DNA of 34,758 bases, taken from an uncultured Spirochaetales bacterium (GTDB taxonomy: Bacteria > Spirochaetota > Spirochaetia > Sphaerochaetales > Sphaerochaetaceae). The stretch's first letter is position 1. Each line of letters begins with the position of its first letter. The position numbers and the translations under genes were made by a program. Positions 1 to 7,943 of the stretch are shown one piece after another. A model generated the notes under the pieces. It ran no database searches and was not told the DNA's origin. It saw only the letters and a program-made list of their open reading frames with translations. The stretch spans positions 1 through 34,758 of the forward strand of contig CASDZV010000087.1 in NCBI GenBank assembly GCA_949285905.1, written 5' to 3'.

Positions 1-206
1 GGCCGTTCCCGGCTGTCCATCCAATCTAGCACCCTTTCAGGCGCCTGTCAACAGCCTCAGGCCTCCCGGCGCCCTTCCGAGCACCGAGGCTGTATTCTGC
101 ACACTTTCCACATCCTTGTAAAGCACTTTCAGCACTTTTTTGCAGACTTTTTTCTTCTTATTTTGCTATCTTCTTGCTATATAATGAAAAAGAATGCAAA
201 AATTTT
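1..206. other. Unassigned left edge, no supported gene
   Basis: I see no convincing coding region here. Positions 1-110 are visibly richer in G+C than the neighbouring genes and contain the palindrome CAGGCGCCTG and repeated GGCGCC. Positions 111-206 are AT-rich and hold several AAGTGCT-like direct repeats on the minus strand. Short minus-strand reading frames run through the block but none has a recognisable product. It lies just downstream of the long minus-strand operon; I found no clear intrinsic terminator. Confidence 0.4.
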
Positions 207-1874
207 TCACCTCGAATCGCTGTCCCACTTTGAAGCAAGGAAATCAACATCGCTTGTGAGTCTTTCAATAGCATTCAGAAGCTTCTTTGTCTTCTTCTCG
301 TTCGTCAGGTCAATTCCAGCCGCGGCTCTTTCCATGCGCTCGACGACTTTTTCGAGTTTTGCCCTGCTCTCTTCCAGTTCATTGAAGGATTGGCGCAGAG
401 CAGAACGTGTCTTTTCCTTAAGTACTGTATCACTCTGCAGCGGTATCTCATCATCAAGAAGGTTGAAACGCTCATATAGTTTTGGTGCATATGCATGTTC
501 GCCTCTCTCGTTCTTCAGTTTCGAGGCGAAATACTGTGCAACATTATCATCACCATGCACAACGAAAACTGCTTCAGGCTTTTCCTTAAAGGCATCAAGC
601 CACCGCTCAAGACCTTTCTGGTCCGCGTGACCAGATGTGCCTTCCAGTATCTCAAGCCGCGCATTGACTGCAATCTGCTCTCCGAAGAGTGTGACGTGAT
701 CAGCACCATCTACAAGAGAGCGTCCAAGTGTGCCTTCCGCCTGATAACCGACAAAGAGTATCGTTGACTCCCTTCTCCAGAGATTATGCTTAAGATGGTG
801 CCTGATACGTCCGGCCTCACACATTCCTGATGAAGAGATGATGACTGCGCTCTCTCTTCTTTCATTAAGTGCTTTTGACTCCTCCACATCTGTTATAGTC
901 ACCAATGACGGGAAAAGGATCGGATTGATACCACGTTCTATCATGGTAATTGCCTCTTTGTCGAAATAATCGCCACGGAGGCATGAAGAGAAGACACGGG
1001 TGGCTTTCACAGAGAGCGGACTATCTACAAAGACCGGTATCTCATATGGCAGGAGCTTTCTATCCTGGATAATTCTATACAGATAGAGGATCTCCTGTGT
1101 CCTTCCCACAGCAAAAGATGGTATGACAAGATTGCCTCCTCGCTTGAATGTGGAATCTGTGATCTCTGCAAGTCTCTTTGCTCTTTCGAGGAGAACCTCT
1201 CCCTCATTTCTGGATTCTGCTTTATGCAGCCTGTCACCATAAGTGGATTCCATGACTACGAAAGAAGCCTCTCTGAAATAATCTGGATCTCTGATTATAG
1301 GCTGGTCCGTATTCCCGATATCGCCGGAAAAGACAATTGTCTTCTCCCCTGAAGGCGTAATGCAGTGGACACGGGCAGAAGCAGAACCGAGAAGGTGACC
1401 TGCATCCTTGAGCTCAAACCAGAGCGACGGGGAGAGATCGACACGCTCTCCATACTTCACTGTCCGGAAAAGAGAGAGTGCCTCTTCTGCATCTTCTGCT
1501 GTATACAAAGGCTCTACAGGAGCCTCTCCATGTCTCCTGCGCTTCCTGGTTTTCCACTCTGCTTCGCTCTCCTGTATATGAGCGGAATCCTGAAGCATGA
1601 TTGAAGCAAGCTCGAATGTAGCAGGCGTGGAGTACACAGGACCTGTGTAGCCGAGTTTTGCCAGAAGCGGCAGCCGTCCGGAATGATCTATGTGGGCATG
1701 CGTCAGCAGAACAGCATCCACCGCACTCGGCGAGAAAGGAAGATCCTCGCCCATCTTCTTTTCATCACTTCCCTGCGGAAGGCCAAGGTCGACAAGAAGG
1801 GAAAACCCTTCATGCTCAAGAAGGAACGAGGATCCCGTAACGGTGCGCGCTGCACCAAAGAATGTAATCTCCAT
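207..1874 (-). CDS. Beta-CASP metallo-beta-lactamase fold RNA nuclease
   Basis: Predicted cytoplasmic zinc-dependent RNA-processing nuclease of the CPSF/YSH1-like beta-CASP family, 555 residues. The zinc-binding motif HAHIDH is at about residues 59-64. Beta-CASP signatures follow: a PSFAVGRTQE segment, an SSSGMCEAGRIRHH segment, a GTSGHADQ segment and a late VVHGD histidine motif. A charged, probably helical tail of roughly 100 residues follows the catalytic core. I chose ATG 1874 because it opens directly into the conserved MEITFFGAARTVTGS strand and has a GGAGG 5 nt upstream; a longer frame to 1910 has no support. It is the last gene of the ATPase-led operon. Its Shine-Dalgarno lies in a stem-loop (separate entry). 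The family call is strong; the natural RNA substrate is unknown. Confidence 0.9.
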   Translation of the reverse strand: MEITFFGAARTVTGSSFLLEHEGFSLLVDLGLPQGSDEKKMGEDLPFSPSAVDAVLLTHAHIDHSGRLPLLAKLGYTGPVYSTPATFELASIMLQDSAHIQESEAEWKTRKRRRHGEAPVEPLYTAEDAEEALSLFRTVKYGERVDLSPSLWFELKDAGHLLGSASARVHCITPSGEKTIVFSGDIGNTDQPIIRDPDYFREASFVVMESTYGDRLHKAESRNEGEVLLERAKRLAEITDSTFKRGGNLVIPSFAVGRTQEILYLYRIIQDRKLLPYEIPVFVDSPLSVKATRVFSSCLRGDYFDKEAITMIERGINPILFPSLVTITDVEESKALNERRESAVIISSSGMCEAGRIRHHLKHNLWRRESTILFVGYQAEGTLGRSLVDGADHVTLFGEQIAVNARLEILEGTSGHADQKGLERWLDAFKEKPEAVFVVHGDDNVAQYFASKLKNERGEHAYAPKLYERFNLLDDEIPLQSDTVLKEKTRSALRQSFNELEESRAKLEKVVERMERAAAGIDLTNEKKTKKLLNAIERLTSDVDFLASKWDSDSR

Positions 1875-1881
1875 CCATGCC

Positions 1882-1904
1882 TCCGATACTATTCTAGCAT
1901 CGGA
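1882..1904 (-). promoter_or_regulatory. Stem-loop overlapping the RBS of the beta-CASP nuclease
   Basis: On the minus strand the 23 nt form a 10-bp stem (one G-U pair) with a GAA triloop. The 3' arm contains the first bases of the GGAGG ribosome binding site at 1880-1884 used by the downstream nuclease gene. No T-run follows, so it is not an intrinsic terminator. It may limit translation or act as a processing site; that role is inference. Confidence 0.55.
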
Positions 1905-1925
1905 AAGCACTGTGTTTTGTGTTTT

Positions 1926-2372
1926 TCATTCGAAGAACAGCTGGTATACATCATCCTTGGTCCTGGATGACTGAAGCATTCTTACCAGAAGCTGAGATGA
2001 ACATACCTTTGCTATCGAGGAAAGGATCTGGACATGCTCTGCGGGATTCTCTGCAGGTGCAAGCACAAGAAAGAAGATAGATGAGGGTTTTTCGCCACCG
2101 AAATCAATCGGAAGACGAGAAATGCCGATTACGACAGCCGGTTTCTTAAGCCCTCCTATTTTCGCGTGCGGTATGGCAATGCCATTCTCCATCGCAGTCG
2201 ACCCCAGTCTTTCCCTGTCCATGACGAGCTTCAGGATATTCTCCTCTTCTGTCTGGGAGATACCAGCATTGCTGCAATAGAGCGATACAAGTTCCTCCAC
2301 AGCCTCCCTGCCGTTTCTTGCTGTCATAGGAACCTTGATGAGATCCTTGTTTATTGCTTCAAGAAATGCCAT
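1926..2372 (-). CDS. PTS EIIA domain protein, PtsN/fructose type
   Basis: Stand-alone EIIA of the fructose/nitrogen (PtsN) family, 148 residues, the usual length. The phospho-accepting histidine is His69 in the motif GIAIPHAK. Such proteins receive phosphate from HPr or NPr and often regulate transport or ion homeostasis rather than carry sugar. No EIIB or EIIC gene is nearby, which favours a regulatory role. I chose ATG 2372 because it has GGAGG 6 nt upstream and opens directly into the conserved domain; the extra 30 residues upstream belong to the end of the preceding gene read in another frame. It starts 1 nt after the universal stress gene, so it is co-transcribed with the ATPase genes. 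Confidence 0.88.
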   Translation of the reverse strand: MAFLEAINKDLIKVPMTARNGREAVEELVSLYCSNAGISQTEEENILKLVMDRERLGSTAMENGIAIPHAKIGGLKKPAVVIGISRLPIDFGGEKPSSIFFLVLAPAENPAEHVQILSSIAKVCSSQLLVRMLQSSRTKDDVYQLFFE

Positions 2373-2373
2373 A

Positions 2374-2862
2374 TCAAACCTCCTCGAACTGCTGCCAGAT
2401 ACTGTCATCCATATCACGGACGACAAGAACCGGACATGGTGATGTTCTGAGCATCCTGTCATTCTCGCTCGTCAGCTCATCACGACGTGAGCGTATCGCA
2501 TTCACAGAACCAAGCACAAGCAGGTCAATATCATGACTCTTGATATACGAGACAATCTCCCTGTGCGGTGAGCCTTCCAGCGATAATGCCGTGATCTGAA
2601 CATCCTTCGAGGCTGCAAGACGCTCTGTATGTCTTATGTGGCGTCCCGCATCCTTCTTTAGATCTGACAAAAACTCAGCCTTCTCCTGATCGACAAAGAT
2701 ACGCTGCCTCACAAGGTCTGACAGCGCCTTTGTATTGACAACATAGACAGCATGAAGATTTGCCTTCATGGACGATGCAAGCTGGATTGCATACATCGCA
2801 GCTGTCATCGATCCTTCACTGCCATCGAGATAGACAAGAATATTCTTAAACGGCGCTCCCAT
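2374..2862 (-). CDS. Universal stress protein, UspA family
   Basis: Cytoplasmic UspA-fold protein of 162 residues, a normal single-domain length. The N-terminal beta strand and acidic turn read KNILVYLDGSEGS (Asp13), and the C-terminal strand is PCPVLVVRD. The usual nucleotide-binding G-2X-G-9X-G-S/T loop is not preserved: after LVLGS the second and third glycines are absent. I therefore place it with non-ATP-binding UspA-like members; this is inference. ATG 2862 is favoured over GTG 2865 because GGAGG lies 7 nt away rather than 4, and the start overlaps the atpD stop as TGATG. It is translationally coupled to atpD and precedes the EIIA gene. Confidence 0.88.
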   Translation of the reverse strand: MGAPFKNILVYLDGSEGSMTAAMYAIQLASSMKANLHAVYVVNTKALSDLVRQRIFVDQEKAEFLSDLKKDAGRHIRHTERLAASKDVQITALSLEGSPHREIVSYIKSHDIDLLVLGSVNAIRSRRDELTSENDRMLRTSPCPVLVVRDMDDSIWQQFEEV

Positions 2863-3488
2863 CACCTCGCCTCCTTTTCCATTCTGTTCTTGACTGTCTT
2901 CATCTGTATCATGCTTTCCCTCTCAGCTTCCTCGATACGAGATGTAAGATAACGTACAGTCGCTTCGCGGTCCGGAATTACCAGCTTCTCCAGCGAATTG
3001 ACTTTCCTGATTGTCTTTCTGACCTCCCTTGAAAGACGCATGATAGAGACTTTGAGCTCCGACATCTGTCCCATAAGAGACAGCGCCTCACGATAGCGGC
3101 CGACTGCGACTTCAGCAAGCATGCTTGTGCCCTCAGGCGAGAAAAACGGCCCGATACCGGAAAATTCGGTATTCACTTTCGGAAGCTCAACACCCATAAC
3201 CTTCCTCGTTCCGAGGGAGATTGATGATGAGATATTCACAGCTCCCGCAAGATTCGCAACCTTCAGGCGCCCCATGTGCATGATAGCGTCCTCGAGCGCC
3301 TGGGATGCCTCCTTCAGTGCCTTCTCCACTCTGTTCTGGTAATCAACAGCCTGGTCGACAAGAGTAAGAAGCTCTGAAACAAGAATCGAGCGTTTCTGAT
3401 CAAGAAGATCATAGCCTGTGCGTGAGAACGCCAGCTCATCCTTTATTCTCATCAGATTACTTCTTGTCGGTGCTATATTCGTGTTCAT
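2862..3488 (-). CDS. atpD: V/A-type ATP synthase subunit D
   Basis: Central-stalk rotor subunit D of the V/A-type ATPase, 208 residues, the usual size. The N-terminus has the family pattern APTRSNLMRIKDEL and most of the protein is expected to be two long antiparallel coiled-coil helices, with a shorter middle section. It couples catalysis in the A3B3 head to rotation of the membrane ring. It begins 2 nt after the atpB stop codon and its stop overlaps the universal stress gene, so it belongs to the long operon. Identity is strong by sequence pattern and by position after A and B. Confidence 0.95.
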   Translation of the reverse strand: MNTNIAPTRSNLMRIKDELAFSRTGYDLLDQKRSILVSELLTLVDQAVDYQNRVEKALKEASQALEDAIMHMGRLKVANLAGAVNISSSISLGTRKVMGVELPKVNTEFSGIGPFFSPEGTSMLAEVAVGRYREALSLMGQMSELKVSIMRLSREVRKTIRKVNSLEKLVIPDREATVRYLTSRIEEAERESMIQMKTVKNRMEKEAR

Positions 3489-3490
3489 AT

Positions 3491-4909
3491 TCAGCCCTTA
3501 TAGTGCTCTTCAATCTCCTCGTCAGTCAGCCTCTGCAGCTCCTCTGCGGGGAGTATGGACAGAGCCTGCCAGCCAAGGTCGAGTGTCTCCTCGATGGAAC
3601 GGTCCTCATCAAAGCGCTGACCGACGAACTTCTTCTCGAAGAAATCACCGAACTCCATGTACTTATGATCAAGCTCTGTAAGCTCCTCTTCGCCGATGAC
3701 GGAAGCGAGGTTCCTTACCTCCTGGACATGGGAATAGGAGGCAAAGAGCTGATTGGAAAGATGAGGATGATCGGAACGTGTCATCCCATCACCTATTCCA
3801 TCCTTCATCAATCGCGAAAGAGACGAGAGACAGTTGATCGGAGGATAGATTCCACGGCCATGCATATCACGATCAAAGACAATCTGCCCTTCTGTGATAT
3901 ACCCTGTGAGATCAGGAATCGGATGGCTTATATCATCATTTGGCATAGTGAGAATCGGAAGCTGGGTAATAGAGCCCGCTTTTCCCTGAATCTTTCCTGA
4001 ACGCTCATAAATCTCAGCGAGATTTGAATAAAGGTAACCAGGATATCCCTTTCTGGACGGAATCTCACCACGCTGAGTGGATATCTCTCTCAGTGACTCA
4101 CAGTAGTTTGTCATATCAGTCATGATGACAAGGACCTGCTTGCCTTTGTCAAATGCCAGATGCTCAGCAAGAGTCAGTGCCGTACGCGGTGTGATTGTCC
4201 TCTCAAGCGATGGATCGTCAGCAAGCGAGAGGAACATCGCGACATTATCAAGAACTCCAGTCTCCTCGAATGAGTCGATGAAATACTTCGCGACATCATA
4301 TTTGACGCCCATAGCAGCAAAGACGATTGCAAACTCGCTCTTTCCGCCGCGGACCTTTGCCTGGCGCACGATCTGGGCAGCAAGCTGGTTATGCTCCATG
4401 CCGTTGCCTGAGAAGATCGGAAGCTTCTGGCCCTGGATGAGTGTCATCATTCCATCGATCACAGAAATACCTGTCTGGATGAAATCCCTCGGATACTCAC
4501 GGGCTGTAGGATTCATAGGAACACCATTGACATCCCTCTCATCCTCGGAGGCCGGGATAGCTGCCCCATCACGGCTTTTGCCTAGCCCGTTCATGACACG
4601 CCCAAGCATCTTCTCGGAAACACCAAGCGTCAGTGGTTCCCCGAGAAAGTGCATCTTCGTATCTGGCAGATTGAGGCCATCAGTTCCTTCGAAGCACTGC
4701 ACACACACTGCATCGTCAGATGTGTCAAGGACCTGTCCGGAGCGTACAGAACCATCTGGTGCGATAATCTCCACAAGTTCATTGTATCCGACAGGATGTG
4801 TATTCCTCATATAGACAAGCGGACCATCGATACGCGATGCACCGCTGTATTCCCTTCCTGAAAGAAGGGATTTATCCGTTTCCTTCAGAAGAGTCTCATT
4901 CGTCATCAT
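3491..4909 (-). CDS. atpB: V/A-type ATP synthase subunit B
   Basis: Non-catalytic nucleotide-binding subunit of the A3B3 head, about 472 residues. It retains the ATPase alpha/beta fold, including [19 protein letters not shown]. In place of a Walker A P-loop it has [13 protein letters not shown], the expected degenerate site of B subunits. A C-terminal helical domain follows. I chose ATG 4909 (with ATG 4906 as the alternative) because GGGAG lies 5 nt upstream. The longer frame to 4942 would overlap atpA by 47 nt without a ribosome site. The chosen start overlaps the end of atpA by 14 nt. Confidence 0.95.
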   Translation of the reverse strand: MMTNETLLKETDKSLLSGREYSGASRIDGPLVYMRNTHPVGYNELVEIIAPDGSVRSGQVLDTSDDAVCVQCFEGTDGLNLPDTKMHFLGEPLTLGVSEKMLGRVMNGLGKSRDGAAIPASEDERDVNGVPMNPTAREYPRDFIQTGISVIDGMMTLIQGQKLPIFSGNGMEHNQLAAQIVRQAKVRGGKSEFAIVFAAMGVKYDVAKYFIDSFEETGVLDNVAMFLSLADDPSLERTITPRTALTLAEHLAFDKGKQVLVIMTDMTNYCESLREISTQRGEIPSRKGYPGYLYSNLAEIYERSGKIQGKAGSITQLPILTMPNDDISHPIPDLTGYITEGQIVFDRDMHGRGIYPPINCLSSLSRLMKDGIGDGMTRSDHPHLSNQLFASYSHVQEVRNLASVIGEEELTELDHKYMEFGDFFEKKFVGQRFDEDRSIEETLDLGWQALSILPAEELQRLTDEEIEEHYKG

Positions 4910-6680
4910 AAATGCTCCCAAGCTGCAGCATCGAGCGCTCAAGTTTCAGCTCAAGCTTATCGATATCATCTGTATGATCATTAGACACAGTAAACCGCAT
5001 CTTTGTTATATCCTGCACAACCTGCAGACGGCGGATCTTCACAAGCGGAACACCCTTCTGGATTGCCTCAGAACCAAGCTCGTAGTAGCGGAGGATGATC
5101 GAAAGCATCTTCGTCTGCTTCTCTATCGAGCAGAAACGGTCAATCTCATCGAACGCGTTCTGCTGGAGGAACGCTGTCTTGAAGAGCGAGCAGACTTCAA
5201 GGATGAAGTTCTGCGAATCAGGAAGCGCGTCAGGACCGACCAGCTTCACTATCTGCTGCAGTCTCACTTCCTTCTGCAGAAGCTCCATAATCTTCTGCCT
5301 GTTCTCATACCATTTATCCTGGCTGTTGCTGTTCCACCAGTTTTTGACTTCCTCCACATACTCTGAGTAACTGTCGAGCCAGGAGATTGCAGGATAATGT
5401 CTTGCTGATGCAAGCGACCTGTCCAGCCCCCAGAATGCGCGCACGAAGCGCTTTGTATGGGAAGTCACAGGTTCTGAGAAATCACCGCCTGGAGGTGATA
5501 CAGCTCCGATTACAGAAACAGACCCCTCACTGCCTCCGAGCGTCTTCATATGCCCTGCTCTCTCGTAGAACTGGGCGATACGTGTCGGAAGGTATGCAGG
5601 GAATCCTTCCTCTGCCGGCATCTCCTCCATACGCCCTGAAAGCTCCCTCAGAGCTTCAGCCCAGCGTGATGTAGAGTCCGCCATGATAGCGACGTTGTAA
5701 CCCATATCGCGATAATACTCAGCCATCGTGATGCCTGTGTAAATCGAAGCTTCGCGGGCAGATACAGGCATGTTGGATGTATTAGCGATGAGGATTGTCC
5801 TCTCCATCAGAGACAGCCCTGTACGAGGATCTGTAAGATGCGGGAATTCCCTGAGAACATCTGTCATCTCATTTCCGCGCTCACCGCATCCGATGTAGAC
5901 AATGATATCGGCATCGCACCACTGCGCGACAGAGTGCTGTGTCATTGTCTTACCTGTACCGAAGCCTCCAGGTATTGCAACAGTGCCTCCCTTTGAAAGA
6001 GGAAAAAGCGTATCGATGACTCTCAGCCCAGTAACAAGCGGTGTGCGGAGATCCGCATGGTCCGCAATTGGACGCGGAACCCTGATCGGCCAGTACTGCA
6101 GCATCGACACAGGTATCGTCTTTCCCTTCTCTGATGAGACAAGCGCAAGCTGATCGGTCACGCGGTAATCGCCTTCCTCTACCATATTGAGAACAGTAAG
6201 ATCTCCATCAATTGCCGGAGGAATCATCACACGGTGCTCAACCCGCTCCGTTTCCTGAACCGTTCCGATGACCATTCCTTTGTGAACATGGTCACCGACG
6301 CTTACTTTCGGCACGAAATGCCAGAGTTTATCATGATCGACCGCACTGGCTGCGATACCTTTGCCGATGAAATCACCGGAAAGCTTTCTCAGCTCTTCAA
6401 GCGGACGCTGTATACCATCATAAATATTCCCGATAAGGCCAGGGGCGAGCTCTGCAGAGAGAGACATACCAGATCCATAGATGTTATCACCGGGCTTGAT
6501 ACCCGTAGCATCCTCATAGACCTGTATAGTGGCCTCACCCTCGCGGAGTTTCACTATCTCCCCGACTATACCAAGATCGCTGACATGGACAAGCTCCATC
6601 ATCTGGGCGTCTGTTATGCCCGATGCTGTGAGAACTGGTCCATTGACGCGCTTTACCTTACCTACTATTCTGCCTTGCAT
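4896..6680 (-). CDS. atpA: V/A-type ATP synthase catalytic subunit A
   Basis: Catalytic subunit of the peripheral head, 594 residues, typical for the family. The N-terminal barrel reads [15 protein letters not shown] and the family-specific non-homologous insert follows. The Walker A loop is GGFGTGKT, close to the common GAFGSGKT. Downstream are the GCGERGNEM and [14 protein letters not shown] motifs expected of active V/A-type A subunits. ATP synthesis or hydrolysis takes place at the A-B interface. The ATG start overlaps the 3' end of atpE by 23 nt and has an AGGAAG-type ribosome site. It sits between E and B as in many archaeal-type operons. Confidence 0.97.
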   Translation of the reverse strand: MQGRIVGKVKRVNGPVLTASGITDAQMMELVHVSDLGIVGEIVKLREGEATIQVYEDATGIKPGDNIYGSGMSLSAELAPGLIGNIYDGIQRPLEELRKLSGDFIGKGIAASAVDHDKLWHFVPKVSVGDHVHKGMVIGTVQETERVEHRVMIPPAIDGDLTVLNMVEEGDYRVTDQLALVSSEKGKTIPVSMLQYWPIRVPRPIADHADLRTPLVTGLRVIDTLFPLSKGGTVAIPGGFGTGKTMTQHSVAQWCDADIIVYIGCGERGNEMTDVLREFPHLTDPRTGLSLMERTILIANTSNMPVSAREASIYTGITMAEYYRDMGYNVAIMADSTSRWAEALRELSGRMEEMPAEEGFPAYLPTRIAQFYERAGHMKTLGGSEGSVSVIGAVSPPGGDFSEPVTSHTKRFVRAFWGLDRSLASARHYPAISWLDSYSEYVEEVKNWWNSNSQDKWYENRQKIMELLQKEVRLQQIVKLVGPDALPDSQNFILEVCSLFKTAFLQQNAFDEIDRFCSIEKQTKMLSIILRYYELGSEAIQKGVPLVKIRRLQVVQDITKMRFTVSNDHTDDIDKLELKLERSMLQLGSIYDDE

Positions 6681-7284
6681 TTTCTTCCTGAACTATCCGC
6701 CTGATATCCCTGGAGTATCGTCTCATCCTGACATCAAGCTGGTTGTTGTAAGATACCTTGCCATCCATGCTGGAAAGCACCACTCCTGCACCTGAAAGAC
6801 GCTCTGTATCAAGCGTAAGAACGACAGACGCACCTGTTTCATTCTTCACAAGTGCCTCTGCTTTCCTGAGCATCTCCTCAGAGACCGGAGTTTTCTCAGA
6901 GAAAGAGACCTTTGCCTCTTTTCTGTCGAGCCCGATAGCAGCCTCCGCAATCCATGAAACAAGCACACTGGAGAATGCAGGAGACTCTATTTCTGCCTGA
7001 AGGCGCCTGTCCACCTCTGCCATCACATCCCTGAAGACGCTGTCGAGGCTCTTGAGTTCAGAAAGCCTGTCAATGCCACGTCTTGCACTCTCTTCCCTGG
7101 CCTGAATCTGCTCCAGGCGGACTGAATAGCTGCGCTTCTCCATTTCAGCCTCGCGCTCAGCACGCTCATGGCCTTCCCTGATGATTGCCTCCGCTTCGCT
7201 TTCGGCTTTATTCACTGTCTCTTCCGCCTTTGCTCTTGCTTCGGAGAGAATGCCCTGAATCAGCGGATTATCCTCTGCCATCAT
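6658..7284 (-). CDS. atpE: V/A-type ATP synthase subunit E
   Basis: Peripheral-stalk subunit E, 208 residues. The first half is a long charged coiled coil rich in Ala, Glu and Lys (AKAEETVNKAESEAEAII), and the second half is a globular domain that binds the head. It pairs with the small H(G)-like coiled-coil subunit encoded first in the operon to form the stator. The start ATG at 7284 overlaps the atpF stop as ATGA; a second ATG follows at once. Assignment rests on the coiled coil, the length and its place between F and A. Confidence 0.9.
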   Translation of the reverse strand: MMAEDNPLIQGILSEARAKAEETVNKAESEAEAIIREGHERAEREAEMEKRSYSVRLEQIQAREESARRGIDRLSELKSLDSVFRDVMAEVDRRLQAEIESPAFSSVLVSWIAEAAIGLDRKEAKVSFSEKTPVSEEMLRKAEALVKNETGASVVLTLDTERLSGAGVVLSSMDGKVSYNNQLDVRMRRYSRDIRRIVQEENARQNSR

Positions 7285-7580
7285 ATCGAAACTCCTATTG
7301 CTTCGTTAACGAGCTCACGGAGGTCTGCTGAGCCTTTGCTTGTGCGGGAAGGTATCTCCACGACAAGAGGAAAGCTCATCGTGAAAAGATACCTGTCCAC
7401 TGTTTCACGGATAGCAGAAGCGCAGTCATCCGTTATGATGATGACCCCGTGCTCCTTATCCTCAGTGGCTTTCATCCAGGCAGCCTTCACATCCTCTGGA
7501 GTTGTACAGGCGATACCGGAAACACCGACAAGCGAGAAGCCAAGGACCGTGTCCTCATCCCCGATAACGAAGTATTCCAT
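7281..7580 (-). CDS. atpF: V/A-type ATP synthase subunit F
   Basis: Small rotor-shaft subunit F, 99 residues, matching the normal size of about 100. It opens with a beta strand plus acidic turn (YFVIGDEDTVLGFSLVG) and contains the GVIIITDDCA strand typical of its Rossmann-like fold, ending near residue 99. Subunit F binds D in the central stalk and can modulate ATP hydrolysis. The start lies 1 nt after the atpK stop, and the stop overlaps the start of atpE. The gene name follows V-type nomenclature, not the F-type b subunit. Confidence 0.92.
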   Translation of the reverse strand: MEYFVIGDEDTVLGFSLVGVSGIACTTPEDVKAAWMKATEDKEHGVIIITDDCASAIRETVDRYLFTMSFPLVVEIPSRTSKGSADLRELVNEAIGVSI

Positions 7581-7581
7581 C

Positions 7582-7926
7582 TTATACCTTTCCCAGGATC
7601 ATCAATGCTGTGATGAAGCCGAAAACGACAAGACCTTCTGCAAGTGCAATGAAGATAAGCGCGTTTGTTGCGATCTCAGGCTTCTCGGAAATAGCACCCA
7701 TAGCAGCAGAACCTACATGGGAAATTGCCATCCCCGCTCCGAGCGCACCGAAACCGAATGCAAGAGCTGCGGCAATGCAGACCCAGGCAAGATTGTAATC
7801 AACAGCTTCCACTTCTTCAGCTGCCGCTGCAAGCGATGGTGTGAAGACAAATGCCGTAGCAACAAGTACTGCCACTGTGAGAACAAGCGAAAGACGAACC
7901 TTTCTCCTGAATGCGTATGCGGTCAT
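7582..7926 (-). CDS. atpK: V/A-type ATP synthase subunit K (proteolipid c)
   Basis: Membrane rotor-ring subunit, 114 residues. Residues 1-36 form a positively charged start plus a hydrophobic stretch ending SLAAAA, which looks like a cleavable signal peptide or an extra membrane segment. A single two-helix proteolipid hairpin follows, at about 46-80 and 86-112. The ion-binding carboxylate is Glu97 in IALAEGLVVFG. No polar Thr or Gln flanks it, and helix 1 lacks an obvious Gln, so proton rather than sodium coupling is more likely; this is inference. ATG 7926 is preceded by GGGAGGG. It lies 17 nt after atpI. Confidence 0.92.
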   Translation of the reverse strand: MTAYAFRRKVRLSLVLTVAVLVATAFVFTPSLAAAAEEVEAVDYNLAWVCIAAALAFGFGALGAGMAISHVGSAAMGAISEKPEIATNALIFIALAEGLVVFGFITALMILGKV

Positions 7927-7943
7927 AATGACCCTCCCTTAAT

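Noticed and set aside
163..630. Plus-strand open frame of 155 codons
   Set aside because: It lies antisense to the beta-CASP nuclease gene, is Ser/Phe-rich low-complexity translation, and has no ribosome site or recognisable domain.
4122..4814. Plus-strand open frame of 230 codons
   Set aside because: It is wholly antisense to atpB and mirrors its codon use; the sense product is certain.
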